Source: Microbacterium suaedae (lineage in GTDB: Bacteria > Actinomycetota > Actinomycetes > Actinomycetales > Microbacteriaceae). From it: a DNA stretch of 64,000 nt. Positions 27,226 to 43,780 of this stretch are shown here, piece after piece. The notes beneath the pieces are model-generated. The model worked only from the letters and a program-made list of their open reading frames with translations, made no database searches and was not told where the DNA came from. A program made the position numbers and the translations under genes. Position 1 is the first letter of the stretch, and each line of letters begins with the position of its first letter. The stretch lies in assembly GCF_003254645.1 (NCBI RefSeq), contig NZ_PNFD01000003.1, positions 310,001 through 374,000 on the forward strand. The letters are read 5' to 3'.

Positions 27226-28416
27226 TCACGCGATGCGGCTGCCCGGGGGTGTGCGACGGGCCGGCGTACGCGTGCGGGAAGCACCCCAGAGCATGAGGCC
27301 GGCGGCGAGCAGCACCTGGATCCCGAGCCCGACGAACCAGCTCGGCGTGCTCGAGGCGATCGCCTCGCGGGGCGTCTGCCGGTCGAGCTCAGACAGAGGC
27401 GGATCGGTGTATTCACCCTCGACGAAAGGCTTGCCGTCGCAGGGATCGGCCCAGTCGTCGCGGATCAGCTCGGGCGGGTGCTGAGCGCTGCGGATGCCGT
27501 ACTTGATCTGGCCGAACAGGTCGACGGGGTACCCACTGCCGTCGTAGCCCGTCGGCGTCGCATCGGCGAGCACGACGAACGGATTCGCCGCGAGGATCCA
27601 CCACACGTAGTCGTAGCGCGGCGCCTCGCCGGATCCGCGCACCTCGACGCACTGCGGGGTGACGTCCGGGCGGGGCTCAAGGCAGGGCTCGGAGCTCTCG
27701 TCGCATGACGGCAATCGGCTGGCCTCGCCCGTCGAGACATACACCTGATCGGGGCTCTCCGTGAGAGTCGACACCGACGAACGCGCGGCGAACGTACCGA
27801 GGCCGAAAGCGATGACGGTACCGATCACGAGCAGCATCACCACGAGATAGGAGGCCGCGACCGAGAACAGCGGCCGCGCGATGACCGCGCTGAGGCCGAC
27901 ACCGATCGCCGCGAAGACTCCGATCTCGACGGCGAGGATGAGGATCGACACGATGAGCGTCGCGGGATGGATGGTGTCCTGCCCGGCGAGGCCGGCCCAG
28001 TTCGGGGCGGGCGGCGCGAACTGCCCCCGGATGAGCGCGAAGACGAGGGCGGGGACCGCGGCGACAAGGTACACGAGCCCCGTCACCCACCCCGCGAGCA
28101 GCTTCGCGACGAGGATCTCGGCAGTCGTCGCGAGCGTCACCTGCACCGGAGCGAGAGTCGCACTGTCGCGATCACCGTTGATCGCATTTCCGGTGAACGT
28201 CGGCGTGACCAGCACCGTCATGAGCAGCACGCCGTAGATCGCGACCGAGACCATTCCCGACGCGACCGATCCGGACCCCGAGAACACGAGCGAACCGAGC
28301 CACGTGATGCCGACGACGACCAGGAAGAAGACGCCGAGGAGAACGTAGAAGCCGGGACGACGCACGCGCTGGCGCAGGTCGAGCCCGACGAGCACGCCGA
28401 TACGAGCGGGACTCAT
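27226..28416 (-). CDS. ABC-2 type permease with large extracellular loop
   Basis: Three hundred and ninety-six residues from MSPARIGVLVGLDLRQ; the ATG overlaps the ATPase stop. A first helix near residues 25-45 is followed by helices near 50-75, 100-130, 165-190 and 195-225. A Cys-containing, Pro-rich extracellular stretch of about 130 residues (SCDESSEPCLEPRPDVTPQC) follows, and a last helix lies near 360-380. The layout is that of ABC-2 exporter permeases with an extracytoplasmic domain. The gene ends 375 bp before the adhesin gene. Confidence 0.85.
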   Translation of the reverse strand: MSPARIGVLVGLDLRQRVRRPGFYVLLGVFFLVVVGITWLGSLVFSGSGSVASGMVSVAIYGVLLMTVLVTPTFTGNAINGDRDSATLAPVQVTLATTAEILVAKLLAGWVTGLVYLVAAVPALVFALIRGQFAPPAPNWAGLAGQDTIHPATLIVSILILAVEIGVFAAIGVGLSAVIARPLFSVAASYLVVMLLVIGTVIAFGLGTFAARSSVSTLTESPDQVYVSTGEASRLPSCDESSEPCLEPRPDVTPQCVEVRGSGEAPRYDYVWWILAANPFVVLADATPTGYDGSGYPVDLFGQIKYGIRSAQHPPELIRDDWADPCDGKPFVEGEYTDPPLSELDRQTPREAIASSTPSWFVGLGIQVLLAAGLMLWGASRTRTPARRTPPGSRIA

Positions 28417-29390
28417 CGTTCCCCTCCGTCCTTCATCTGCAGGAAGGCGCTCTCGAGATCGCCTGACGCGGGGGCGAATTCCGCCACGAGGATGCCGGCC
28501 GCGACGAGGTCGCTGAGGCCCTGGGCCGCGTGCACCTCGTCGGGGAACGCCAGAACGAGGTCGCGGCGATCGATCCGGATGTTCGCCTCGGGGAGCACAC
28601 GTGCGACGGCGTCGCGCCACGGACCGGGACCGGACTGCCGGGTGCCCGCGACGCGCAGTCGCCAATCACGAGGCTGGCCGTGCGACGATGCGTCGTGCTG
28701 ATGGGCGACGGTCGCGCCCTCGGACATGAACACCGCATCGTCGACCATCTCTTCGAGTTCGGAGAGAACGTGGCTCGACACGAGGATCGCGGCGCCGTCG
28801 TCGGCGAGCGCGCGCAGATGTCGGCGCAGCGCGATGCGAGCCGCAGGGTCGAGGCCGGATGCCGGCTCGTCCAGCAGGAGCACGGATGGCCGGTGCACGA
28901 GCGCGCGGGCGAAGCCGAGCAGCTGCTTCTGCCCGCGGGACAGCACCCGCGCGGGCGCCGTCGCGAGCTCCCCCAGCCCGACTTCGGCGAGCAGCTCGTC
29001 GGCGCGATCGACCGCCTGCGCCTTCGGGGCGCCGTACAGGCGACCGGCGATCGTCAGCGTCTCGCGCGCCGAGAGGGATTCCCACGCGCCGAGCGCGTCG
29101 GGCATCCACCCGATGCGCTCGCGTGCGGCCGAGGGGTCGGCAACAGGATCGATGTCGCCGATGCGGATCTCGCCGCGGTCGGGCGCGAGGAGCGAAGCGA
29201 GCATGAGGAAGAGCGTCGTCTTACCCGCGCCGTTCGGGCCGACCAGCCCCGTGATACGACCGGGGCGCGCGTCGAACGTGACGTCCCGCACCGCGTGCAC
29301 GCTGCCGAACGAGCGCGCGACCGACCGCGCGACGACGCCCGCGTGAGGCGTTTCGGACGCGGGGATCGCATCGGCCGTCGGTGAGCTCAT
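28413..29390 (-). CDS. ABC exporter ATP-binding protein in the surface-gene run
   Basis: Three hundred and twenty-five residues. LVGPNGAGKTTLFLML is Walker A, VLSRGQKQLLGFARALV the signature, VLLLDEPASGLDPAAR Walker B and LVSSHVLSELE the switch. A C-terminal domain of some 100 residues, similar to those of ABC-2 exporter ATPases, follows. It pairs with the overlapping permease. Placement between the sortase-like gene and the adhesin suggests a part in surface assembly, but the sequence does not show what it carries. Confidence 0.92.
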   Translation of the reverse strand: MSSPTADAIPASETPHAGVVARSVARSFGSVHAVRDVTFDARPGRITGLVGPNGAGKTTLFLMLASLLAPDRGEIRIGDIDPVADPSAARERIGWMPDALGAWESLSARETLTIAGRLYGAPKAQAVDRADELLAEVGLGELATAPARVLSRGQKQLLGFARALVHRPSVLLLDEPASGLDPAARIALRRHLRALADDGAAILVSSHVLSELEEMVDDAVFMSEGATVAHQHDASSHGQPRDWRLRVAGTRQSGPGPWRDAVARVLPEANIRIDRRDLVLAFPDEVHAAQGLSDLVAAGILVAEFAPASGDLESAFLQMKDGGER

Positions 29391-29437
29391 GTCAGCACGC
29401 TATCGCGGAGCTCCGACATCGGAGGGACGGGCGGTCC

Positions 29438-29965
29438 TCACGTCTCCGAAACGGGCTCCAGGCCGACGAACTTCATGCGGTCCTCGCCGTAGAAGCAGCT
29501 CTGCAGCGCGATCTCCCCCTGCAGCCCGACGAGGTCGTCGGTGCTGCTCCAGATCTTCGAGGTGTAGCGGATGTCGACGACCTCGTAGACCTCATCGCGT
29601 CCGTCGATGCGGATTCGCTGGCCCTCGTCCCACGACAGCAGAACATCGCCGCCGCAGTTGTTGTGCGCGGCCGCCGTCTCCGGCACCCCCTCGCGCTCGT
29701 AGGAGGTCATGATCGTGAAGGTGCCGTCGCAGAGGTCGAGCTCGGGGATCCCGCCCGTGGCGCCGACGGTGACCGTCGGCAGCTCCTCGAAGACCTCCTC
29801 CTGGACGCTGTCGATCGTCGAGCCGATGGCGACCTTCACGCCCCCGTAGCCCTTCTCGACCTGCTCGGGCGCAAGCAAGACGCCCGCCAGCAGCGCGGCT
29901 CCGCCGACGATGAGCACGCCGCCGAGAGCGCCCAGGACGATGTTCCCGCGCTTGCGCTTCCCCAT
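29438..29965 (-). CDS. Small membrane protein resembling a divergent sortase
   Basis: One hundred and seventy-five residues; AAGGGGG lies five bases before the ATG. KRKRGN precedes a single membrane helix at residues 8-31. The rest is extracytoplasmic. VPETAAAHNNCGG, with His101, is followed by LLSWDEGQRIRI and YEVVDIRYT, and then IALQSCFYGEDRMKFVGLEP, with Cys157 and Arg163. This is the His, (T)LxxC, Arg order of sortase transpeptidases, and the strand pattern between them matches. The Cys-Arg spacing (6) and total length are short for the family, and Cys104 and Cys80 are unusual, so I call it sortase-like rather than a proven sortase. An LPATG substrate is encoded 2.6 kb downstream. Confidence 0.6.
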   Translation of the reverse strand: MGKRKRGNIVLGALGGVLIVGGAALLAGVLLAPEQVEKGYGGVKVAIGSTIDSVQEEVFEELPTVTVGATGGIPELDLCDGTFTIMTSYEREGVPETAAAHNNCGGDVLLSWDEGQRIRIDGRDEVYEVVDIRYTSKIWSSTDDLVGLQGEIALQSCFYGEDRMKFVGLEPVSET

Positions 29966-30021
29966 ACGAGCCCCCTTCGAACGGATCCGCGCTCAGGATA
30001 CCCTCGGCGCCCGAGAGACGG

Positions 30022-31641
30022 TCAGTCCTGGGCGCAGATCGTGACGGGCTCGTTCGCAACGCGGCCGTCGGACCGCGCGAGAAAGATGTCGACGCACACC
30101 TCCTCGGCGCCGTTCCGCGGAACCGCGACGGCCTCCTCATCGACACGCTGGTTGTCCCCCACCCCGTCGATCGTCTTCTCGCGCCACAGGTAGTAGTCGC
30201 CGGCTTCCGGCGCCGGATTGCTCCACGAGAACTGCGCCTCATCGGCGGTGAGGACGCCGGTTCCGTCGACGATCTGCGGGACAGTCGCGCCGAGGGGATC
30301 CTGCGGCGCCGCCGTGGTCGTCTCGGGGGCCGGTTCGTCATCCGGGAGGGCGAGCTGAGCGAGGAAAGCCCCCACGACGCAGGTGACGACGACGCCGACG
30401 ATCGACGCAGCGACGACGCTCGGCCACCGCTTCTTCTTCCTCGTCGGCGCCGCGGCCGGCGCCGGTGCCCGCGAGTCCCGCGGCGGCTCGGCACGTCCGG
30501 CCCGCAGCACCGTCTCTTCCTCCGCGGGCGACGCGGCGTGGGGACGACGGATGGTCTCGTCGCCGTCGAAGCTCTCCGCGATCCGCGAGGGACGGAGCAC
30601 GGTCGCGTCGTCGGCGGGCGCCGAGCCCGGGACGCGCGTGACCGTCTCGGGCGGATCCTCTCGATCCTCGCGACGTGTCGTCGGCGCGCGCGTCTCCTCC
30701 TCGGGCGCGATCGTCGCGACGCCGCGCACCCGCGTCAGCTCGTCACCCTCGTCGTCGCCCGCCTGATCTGGGTGGTCGTCGAGGATGTCGATCGTCGTCG
30801 GAGCGAGCCCGAGCGCGATCTCGACCTGCTGCAGCGCCCGCCCGAGGGCGAGCGCGGATGCCGGGCGAGCGGCCGGATCCTTCGCCATCGACCGCGCGAG
30901 AACCTCGAACAGCGCCGGCGGAACATCTGAGCGCGCGATCGGCGGAAGCGCCATACGCTCGATGCGGTCGATCAGCACGGCCGTCTGGTTGCTCTGGCCT
31001 GCGACCTCGAAGGGCGAGCGGCCCGCGAGCAGCGTGTAGATCGTCGCGCCGAGCTGATAGACGTCTGCGCGTACGCCGCTCGACGCGTCCTCGGCGAGCG
31101 CCTCGGGCGGCGACCACGGCACCGACAGCCCGACCGCCTCGCTCTCTGCGTGACTCGTCGACGCGATCCCGAAATCCGTCAGCGCCGGGCGACCATATGC
31201 GGTCACCAGAATGTTCGCGGGCTTGATGTCGCGATGCACGACGCCCGCGCGGTGCGCCGTCTCGACCGCCGCGGCGACCGTGACACCGATCCGCAGAGTC
31301 TCGGCGACGTCGAGCGCCTCACGGCGATATCGCAGCTGCAGATTCGGGCCCGGGCAGTACTCCATGACGAGGTACGGCCGCCCGTCGCGCGACACCCCCG
31401 CCTCGAAGATCGTGACGATCGCCGGATGTGACGACAGCATCGCCATCGTGTTGGCCTCGGACGTGAACTGCGCCGTCGACGTCGAGACGAGATCCGGCAG
31501 CAGAACCTTGACCGCCACGCGTCGGCGCGGCAGGCGCTGCTCGTAGAGGAACACGTCGGCGAAGCCCCCCGAACCGAGCGGCTTCACGTACGAGAATCCG
31601 GGCAGCTCCGGGGGCGCCGCGGGGGCGCGACGGGCCATCAT
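30022..31641 (-). CDS. Membrane Ser/Thr protein kinase
   Basis: Five hundred and thirty-nine residues; its start lies within the stop of the upstream gene. The kinase domain covers residues 15-275: LGSGGFADVF (glycine loop), AVKV (Lys45), HRDIKPANIL (catalytic Asp138) and DFG at 156-158. A 130-residue acidic linker contains four spaced Thr motifs (PETVTR, DATVLR, DETIRR, EETVLR). A membrane helix at 408-432 is followed by an extracellular domain of about 105 residues that is not PASTA but fibronectin-like (SWSNPAPEAGDYYLWRE). It is the fourth gene of a coupled unit and probably senses an extracellular or wall-derived cue. Confidence 0.95.
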   Translation of the reverse strand: MMARRAPAAPPELPGFSYVKPLGSGGFADVFLYEQRLPRRRVAVKVLLPDLVSTSTAQFTSEANTMAMLSSHPAIVTIFEAGVSRDGRPYLVMEYCPGPNLQLRYRREALDVAETLRIGVTVAAAVETAHRAGVVHRDIKPANILVTAYGRPALTDFGIASTSHAESEAVGLSVPWSPPEALAEDASSGVRADVYQLGATIYTLLAGRSPFEVAGQSNQTAVLIDRIERMALPPIARSDVPPALFEVLARSMAKDPAARPASALALGRALQQVEIALGLAPTTIDILDDHPDQAGDDEGDELTRVRGVATIAPEEETRAPTTRREDREDPPETVTRVPGSAPADDATVLRPSRIAESFDGDETIRRPHAASPAEEETVLRAGRAEPPRDSRAPAPAAAPTRKKKRWPSVVAASIVGVVVTCVVGAFLAQLALPDDEPAPETTTAAPQDPLGATVPQIVDGTGVLTADEAQFSWSNPAPEAGDYYLWREKTIDGVGDNQRVDEEAVAVPRNGAEEVCVDIFLARSDGRVANEPVTICAQD

Positions 31642-33965
31642 CCGTCTCGGCTCCTCTCTCGGCGCGCGGCGATCGCCGCGCGGAACGCGCGCACACGCGA
31701 TCCGGAACGAGCGCGCCGAAGCGAGGCGAGGCTCAGACGGGCGCGCAGCCGCCGCCAGATCGACGCGCTCCGGCTCATGTCCGCGACCACGCCGTCGACG
31801 TCGTCCCAGTACCGGTCGACCTCCTCGCGTTCCGGATCCCCGGGCGCGAAGACGCCCGCGTCGGCGCGGGCCGCGAGGGTCGTCACGCGCTCGTCGGCCA
31901 ACGATCCTGCGAGACCTTCGGACTGCTCAGAACGGGTGCCCCCCGCCGCGACACCGTGTCCGAGGTCGACGGCGCGATCGGCCAGCTCGTCCCATCCGCC
32001 GCTGATCTGGGCCGACGCCTCCGCCGCCTGGCGCCGGCGCTTCCGCCGGAGCGCCTTGATCCCGCCGAGGATCAGGAACGGCGAGAGAAGCAGGAGGATC
32101 GTGGCGAGCGAGATTCCGCCCACGAGCACGTACACGAGATAGTCGCTTGACACGGCGTCGTCATCGTCTTCGACCTGACGGTCGTCCGGCACGAGAGGCG
32201 GCTCGTCGGCAGACTCCTTCGGGGGCGGCGGCGGCTGAAGCGGCATCGGCTGCGGATCGGCCTGCGGCTTGGTGCTCTGATCCTTGGGCTCGTTGTCCTC
32301 GTCGGGCGTCGGATCGAACGCGACCCACCCCGATTGCTCGAACGCGACCTCCACCCAGGCGTGGAGAGTGCTGCCGTTCGCGATCAGCCGCCCGTCGTCA
32401 TCCGTGTCGTAGAAGCCCATCACGACACGCGCCGGAATCCCGGACTCTGCGGCCATGAGCGCCATGAGCGCAGCGTACTGCTCGTCGTCGCCGACCATCT
32501 CGTCTGCATCGACCATCGTGCCGAGGCGCGCGGATCCGTGCCCCGACGGCGAGAACTGCTCCTCATCGAGGCCGTGGCTGAAGTAACCCGACTCAGAAAG
32601 GAACGTCGTGATCGCATCGACGCGCTCGTACGGCGTCTGCGCGCCAGCCGCCGCGATCGCGTCGGCGGCGAGCTCGCCGACGCCGGGCGGAACGGACTCG
32701 GGTTCGGGAATATCGACCGACGCGAACTCGTCCTCGACGAGCACGGCCTCGTCCGGCTCACCCGGAACGACGGCATGCATCGTGTAGGCGTCCCCTTCAC
32801 GCAGGCCCGTGCGCACGACCGTCGTCCCCGTCGCCCCGTTGTGATAGGTCGCGCGGCGCAGTTCGTCCCCATCGTCGCCGCGGTAGGCGATCGAATCCAC
32901 CTCCCCGACGGTCGGCGCCCAGACGTCGTCGTATGCGCCGATGTCGACACGCACCTCGCTGCGCGGCGCGCCCGGATCGGCCTCGGCCATCCCGGTCCGC
33001 AGCGGCAGAAACGCGCTCGTCGAGTCCGTGACGTCGTAGACGACTCCCGAGTACGCGTCCATCGTCGCGAGTCGCACTCGAGCTCCGGCGGGCAGACCGG
33101 AGACGGTGAACAGCTCGGCATCGTCGTAGGCGTCGACATAGATCCGGAAGTCCTGCAGGGGGCTCGCCAGCTCGCGGATGTCGAACGGCGGGATGATGAC
33201 GTCGCGGACGACGTACCGGACCCCGCCAGCGGACGCCGCCAGCGATGTCGCGCCGCCGACGGCGCCCGCGAGGACGAGGATGCCTGCCGCCGTGAGAATG
33301 CGACGGAGCACGTGGTTGCGGTGCGATGAGTCGTCGCCCGAGGTCGAGGCGACGACCTCATCGCCGCGCCGCCACGCATGCCGGAGGACGAGCCACACGA
33401 TGGCCGCAAGGCCCCAGAGGATGCCCTGTGCGACCGGCGCAGCCGGCTGCGATGTGCCGAGCGCGATCTGCCCCGCAAGCGCCCCCGCCGCCGCACCGAT
33501 CGCCCAGGTCGGCGAGGGCATCCGCAGCGCGAGGGATCCGGTCAGGACCCCCGCGACGAGCAGGAGCAGGAACGGGACGATCAGATGCCCATCCTGCGGA
33601 GAGACGGGGGGAACGGTCGTGAGCAGCGTCTTCCACGAGGTCACGACGCCGACCGCGAGCTCGCGCAGCGTGTCGAGGGTGGGCACGACGCCGGCGATCG
33701 TCGTGGCGGGCACCGCGAGCGGGCCACCGAGGACGAAATACGCCGTGCAGGAGGCAGCGGCGAGCAGCAGGATCCCCCAGCCGCGTCGCGCCCCGATCCA
33801 TGCGATTCCCAAGCCGACGAGGATCGCCGCGGCCCCGCTGACGAGCACGAACCAGCCGGAGAAGGTCGGCAGAAAGCCGACCGCCGGCACGATGAGGAGG
33901 AGCAGGGCGCCCGCGAGGTCGATGACCTCGCGGGGCAGCTCCCGCGGAGCGCGCGCGGCCGTCAC
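31638..33965 (-). CDS. Membrane transglutaminase-like (TgpA/DUF3488) protein, catalytic Cys missing
   Basis: Seven hundred and seventy-five residues; GTG start overlaps the DUF58 stop. Membrane helices fill residues 15-250. The extracellular part carries a transglutaminase-like fold: GIPARVVMGF, LHAWVEV (His535) and WVAFDPTPDED (Asp551) are intact. The position where the catalytic Cys should be (GDCxQ in active members) reads VGDDEQYAALMAL, with Asp494 in place of Cys. It is therefore probably a binding or scaffold domain. A last membrane helix near 630-655 and a helical cytoplasmic tail follow. In known clusters such proteins accompany DUF58 and MoxR proteins. Confidence 0.9.
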   Translation of the reverse strand: MTAARAPRELPREVIDLAGALLLLIVPAVGFLPTFSGWFVLVSGAAAILVGLGIAWIGARRGWGILLLAAASCTAYFVLGGPLAVPATTIAGVVPTLDTLRELAVGVVTSWKTLLTTVPPVSPQDGHLIVPFLLLLVAGVLTGSLALRMPSPTWAIGAAAGALAGQIALGTSQPAAPVAQGILWGLAAIVWLVLRHAWRRGDEVVASTSGDDSSHRNHVLRRILTAAGILVLAGAVGGATSLAASAGGVRYVVRDVIIPPFDIRELASPLQDFRIYVDAYDDAELFTVSGLPAGARVRLATMDAYSGVVYDVTDSTSAFLPLRTGMAEADPGAPRSEVRVDIGAYDDVWAPTVGEVDSIAYRGDDGDELRRATYHNGATGTTVVRTGLREGDAYTMHAVVPGEPDEAVLVEDEFASVDIPEPESVPPGVGELAADAIAAAGAQTPYERVDAITTFLSESGYFSHGLDEEQFSPSGHGSARLGTMVDADEMVGDDEQYAALMALMAAESGIPARVVMGFYDTDDDGRLIANGSTLHAWVEVAFEQSGWVAFDPTPDEDNEPKDQSTKPQADPQPMPLQPPPPPKESADEPPLVPDDRQVEDDDDAVSSDYLVYVLVGGISLATILLLLSPFLILGGIKALRRKRRRQAAEASAQISGGWDELADRAVDLGHGVAAGGTRSEQSEGLAGSLADERVTTLAARADAGVFAPGDPEREEVDRYWDDVDGVVADMSRSASIWRRLRARLSLASLRRARSGSRVRAFRAAIAARRERSRDG

Positions 33966-35193
33966 GAGAGCACCCTGCCGATCGCGGCCGGGACGGCGTC
34001 GAGGTCGCCGATCGTCAACGCGTCCGCGTCGCCGATGCGGCGGCGCGCCGTCTCGGCCCCCGGACGGGCGGTGACGGCGAGGGCGCGAGCCCCCAGGGGC
34101 AGCCGCGAAAGTGCCCCTTGAAGGGCCCGAGGCGTGACGCGACTGCCCGAGACGAGCACGACGACGCTCGCGGCGGGCGCGATCCGCGCCGTCTGCGCGG
34201 AGAGCTCGCCCGTGCCTCCCTCGCGAACCGGCGCCTGGTCGACGCCGGAAAGCGAGTCGAGCAGGATCCGCGGCGTGCGCGATCGAAGAGCCTGCTGGGG
34301 GGTCAGGACGTCGACGCGCGACGCGTCGCGCAGCGCGCGCAGACCGAGGGATCCCGCGATCGAGACCGCGAGCTCGAACTCCTCATCGCTCGCGTACTCG
34401 GAGCGACTCGTGCTGAGGCCGACGACGAAATGCGAGCGCCTCGTCTGCTCGTAGGTGCGCACCATGAGGGTGCCGATGCGGGCCGTCGAGCGCCAGTGCA
34501 CGTGCCGCAGATCGTCGCCCGGGCGGTACTCGCTCAGGGCGTGGAAGGCGATGTCGTCGCGGGTGAGATCGCGCGAGACCATCCCCTCGAGATCGCGCAC
34601 GTATCCGAGCGACTCGCCCGCGAATCCCACCGTCTTGGGATGCACGTAGAGGTCGACAGGCTCGTCGCGGCTCGTGCTCCGCTCGAACAGGCCGAGCGGG
34701 TCGCCGCGGACGATGCTCACGGGACCGACCGAGAGGACGGTGCGGCGCGTCGTCGGGATGGCGAACAGCTGCTCCTCCTCGTCTCCCGGCGCCAGACGGC
34801 CGACGGAAAACGCGCCGCGCGCGGATCCGACGGGCAGCACGATGCGGGAGGGAAGGATCGCTCGCTCCCCCGGGTTCGCGACGGTGAACGCCCCGACGGC
34901 GCGTTCGCCGACGACGACGCGCGTGCGCGTGAGGTCGAGCCTCACGTCGTACGCCGTGCGCCCGAAGAGGAACAGGAGGCACACCCCGATCGTCGCGGTG
35001 AGGACGACGGCGGCCACGATGACCTCCCACCACCCCATCACGGTGCCGAGGATCCAGAGCACGACGGCCGCCGCGAGCAGCGTCCACCCCACGGGGCGCA
35101 CCACTCCCGCCGCGCGCCGCGCGGCCGCGACGGCGCGCTCGAGGAGGAAGAGCACGACCTCGCGCCACGTGGCGAGCTCGGTTCGCGTCGACG

Positions 35194-35197
<4 letters not shown>
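33962..35197 (-). CDS. DUF58-domain membrane protein
   Basis: Four hundred and eleven residues from the ATG at 35197, which overlaps the upstream stop as ATGA. Two membrane helices occupy residues 30-75. A beta-rich segment follows, then the DUF58 hallmark LSEYRPGDDLRHVHWRSTARIGTLMVR, and a VWA-like alpha/beta end. DUF58 proteins usually work with a MoxR ATPase and a transglutaminase-like partner; the partner follows here but no MoxR gene is present in the run. The role is unknown in general. Confidence 0.92.
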
Positions 35198-42947
<7,750 letters not shown>

Positions 42948-43041
42948 CGCATCGACCACCCCCCTTTCGTTTGTCAGTGGTCCGCGTGAGGATCCTCATG
43001 GGCTCCGGGCATCCCGCCCGGCCCGCGACGAAGGGGAGATC

Positions 43042-43452
43042 ATGGCGGTCAAGGTCACGACGTACATCGGCTTCAGCGGCGACGCCGAGGAGGCGCTGAC
43101 GCTCTACCACGACGTGCTCGGCGGCACGCTCAACCTCACGCGATACGAGGACATGCCTGCGGTCGAGATGGGCGGCGAACCGAACTGGGTCATGCACGGG
43201 CAGCTCGAGCTGCCGGGCGGCGCCACGATCATGGCCGCCGACAGCACCGACGGCGGATCCGGCGGATCGCGCATCGACGTCATCCTGTACGGCGACGACT
43301 CCGACGAGCTCCGCCGCGCGTTCGAGGGCCTGTCCGACGGCGGAGAGGTGACGATGCCGTTCGCCGAGGCGCCCTGGGGCGCCCACTTCGGGCAGTTCAC
43401 CGACCGATTCGGCGTCGGCTGGATGATCGAGGGCGGCGGCGAGCAGGGCTGA
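43042..43452 (+). CDS. VOC-fold (PhnB/glyoxalase-like) protein
   Basis: One hundred and thirty-six residues from the ATG at 43042, with AGGGGAG upstream. TYIGFSGDAEEALTLYHDVLGG and PWGAHFGQFTDRFGVGWMI are the paired beta-alpha-beta modules of the PhnB-like branch of the vicinal oxygen chelate superfamily. Most PhnB-like members lack a known substrate, and there are no phosphonate genes here. It should be a cytoplasmic dimer. It shares a terminator with the convergent Lys-rich gene. Confidence 0.88.
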   Translation: MAVKVTTYIGFSGDAEEALTLYHDVLGGTLNLTRYEDMPAVEMGGEPNWVMHGQLELPGGATIMAADSTDGGSGGSRIDVILYGDDSDELRRAFEGLSDGGEVTMPFAEAPWGAHFGQFTDRFGVGWMIEGGGEQG

Positions 43453-43470
43453 TCGTCCGCTGCCTCCGCG

Positions 43471-43501
43471 TTCCGGGCGGGTGCCGATCACCCGCCCGGG
43501 A
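43471..43501. terminator. 13-bp hairpin between convergent genes
   Basis: Arms 43471-43483 and 43489-43501 pair over 13 positions with one T-G wobble around CCGAT. The stem contains the stop codon of the Lys-rich gene, so that gene's end and its terminator overlap. Confidence 0.6.
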
Positions 43502-43742
43502 CGTCGAGGTGAGCCTTCTTCGCCTGCTTGCGGTTGCGTGACTTCGCGAAGAGCTTCTTCGCGTCGGCGGGGTCGAGTCGGCCTTCTGCGAGCATTCGGA
43601 TCGGGCAGCGCTTGCAGCGCGGCTTCGACTTGCAGCACGTCTTCTTGGGCGTGAGCTTCTTCGCCTTCTTGGACTTCTCGGACTTCTTGGACTTTCCGTC
43701 CTTCTTGGACTTCTTGCCCTTCTTGCCCTTGTCGCTCGACAT
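43488..43742 (-). CDS. Lys-rich small protein with CC-C-C motif
   Basis: Eighty-four residues from the ATG at 43742. The first 42 are mostly Lys, Ser and Gly in tandem KSKK-type blocks. Then comes TCCKSKPRCKRCPIRM, four Cys (CC-x5-C-x2-C) that could bind zinc or another metal. A helical end with DPADAKKLFAKSRNRKQAKK follows. Low-complexity basic tails of this sort usually bind nucleic acid. I know no characterised homologue. The base composition (AAG-rich) differs sharply from its neighbours. Confidence 0.75.
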   Translation of the reverse strand: MSSDKGKKGKKSKKDGKSKKSEKSKKAKKLTPKKTCCKSKPRCKRCPIRMLAEGRLDPADAKKLFAKSRNRKQAKKAHLDVPGG

Positions 43743-43780
43743 GCCCACATCGTAGGCGGCCGCACGCCGCGGCACACCGC

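Noticed and set aside
26893..27296. Plus-strand open frames of 65 and 97 codons in the gap before the adhesin
   Set aside because: Both lack ribosome binding sites and recognisable products, and the longer runs into the 3' end of the opposing permease gene.
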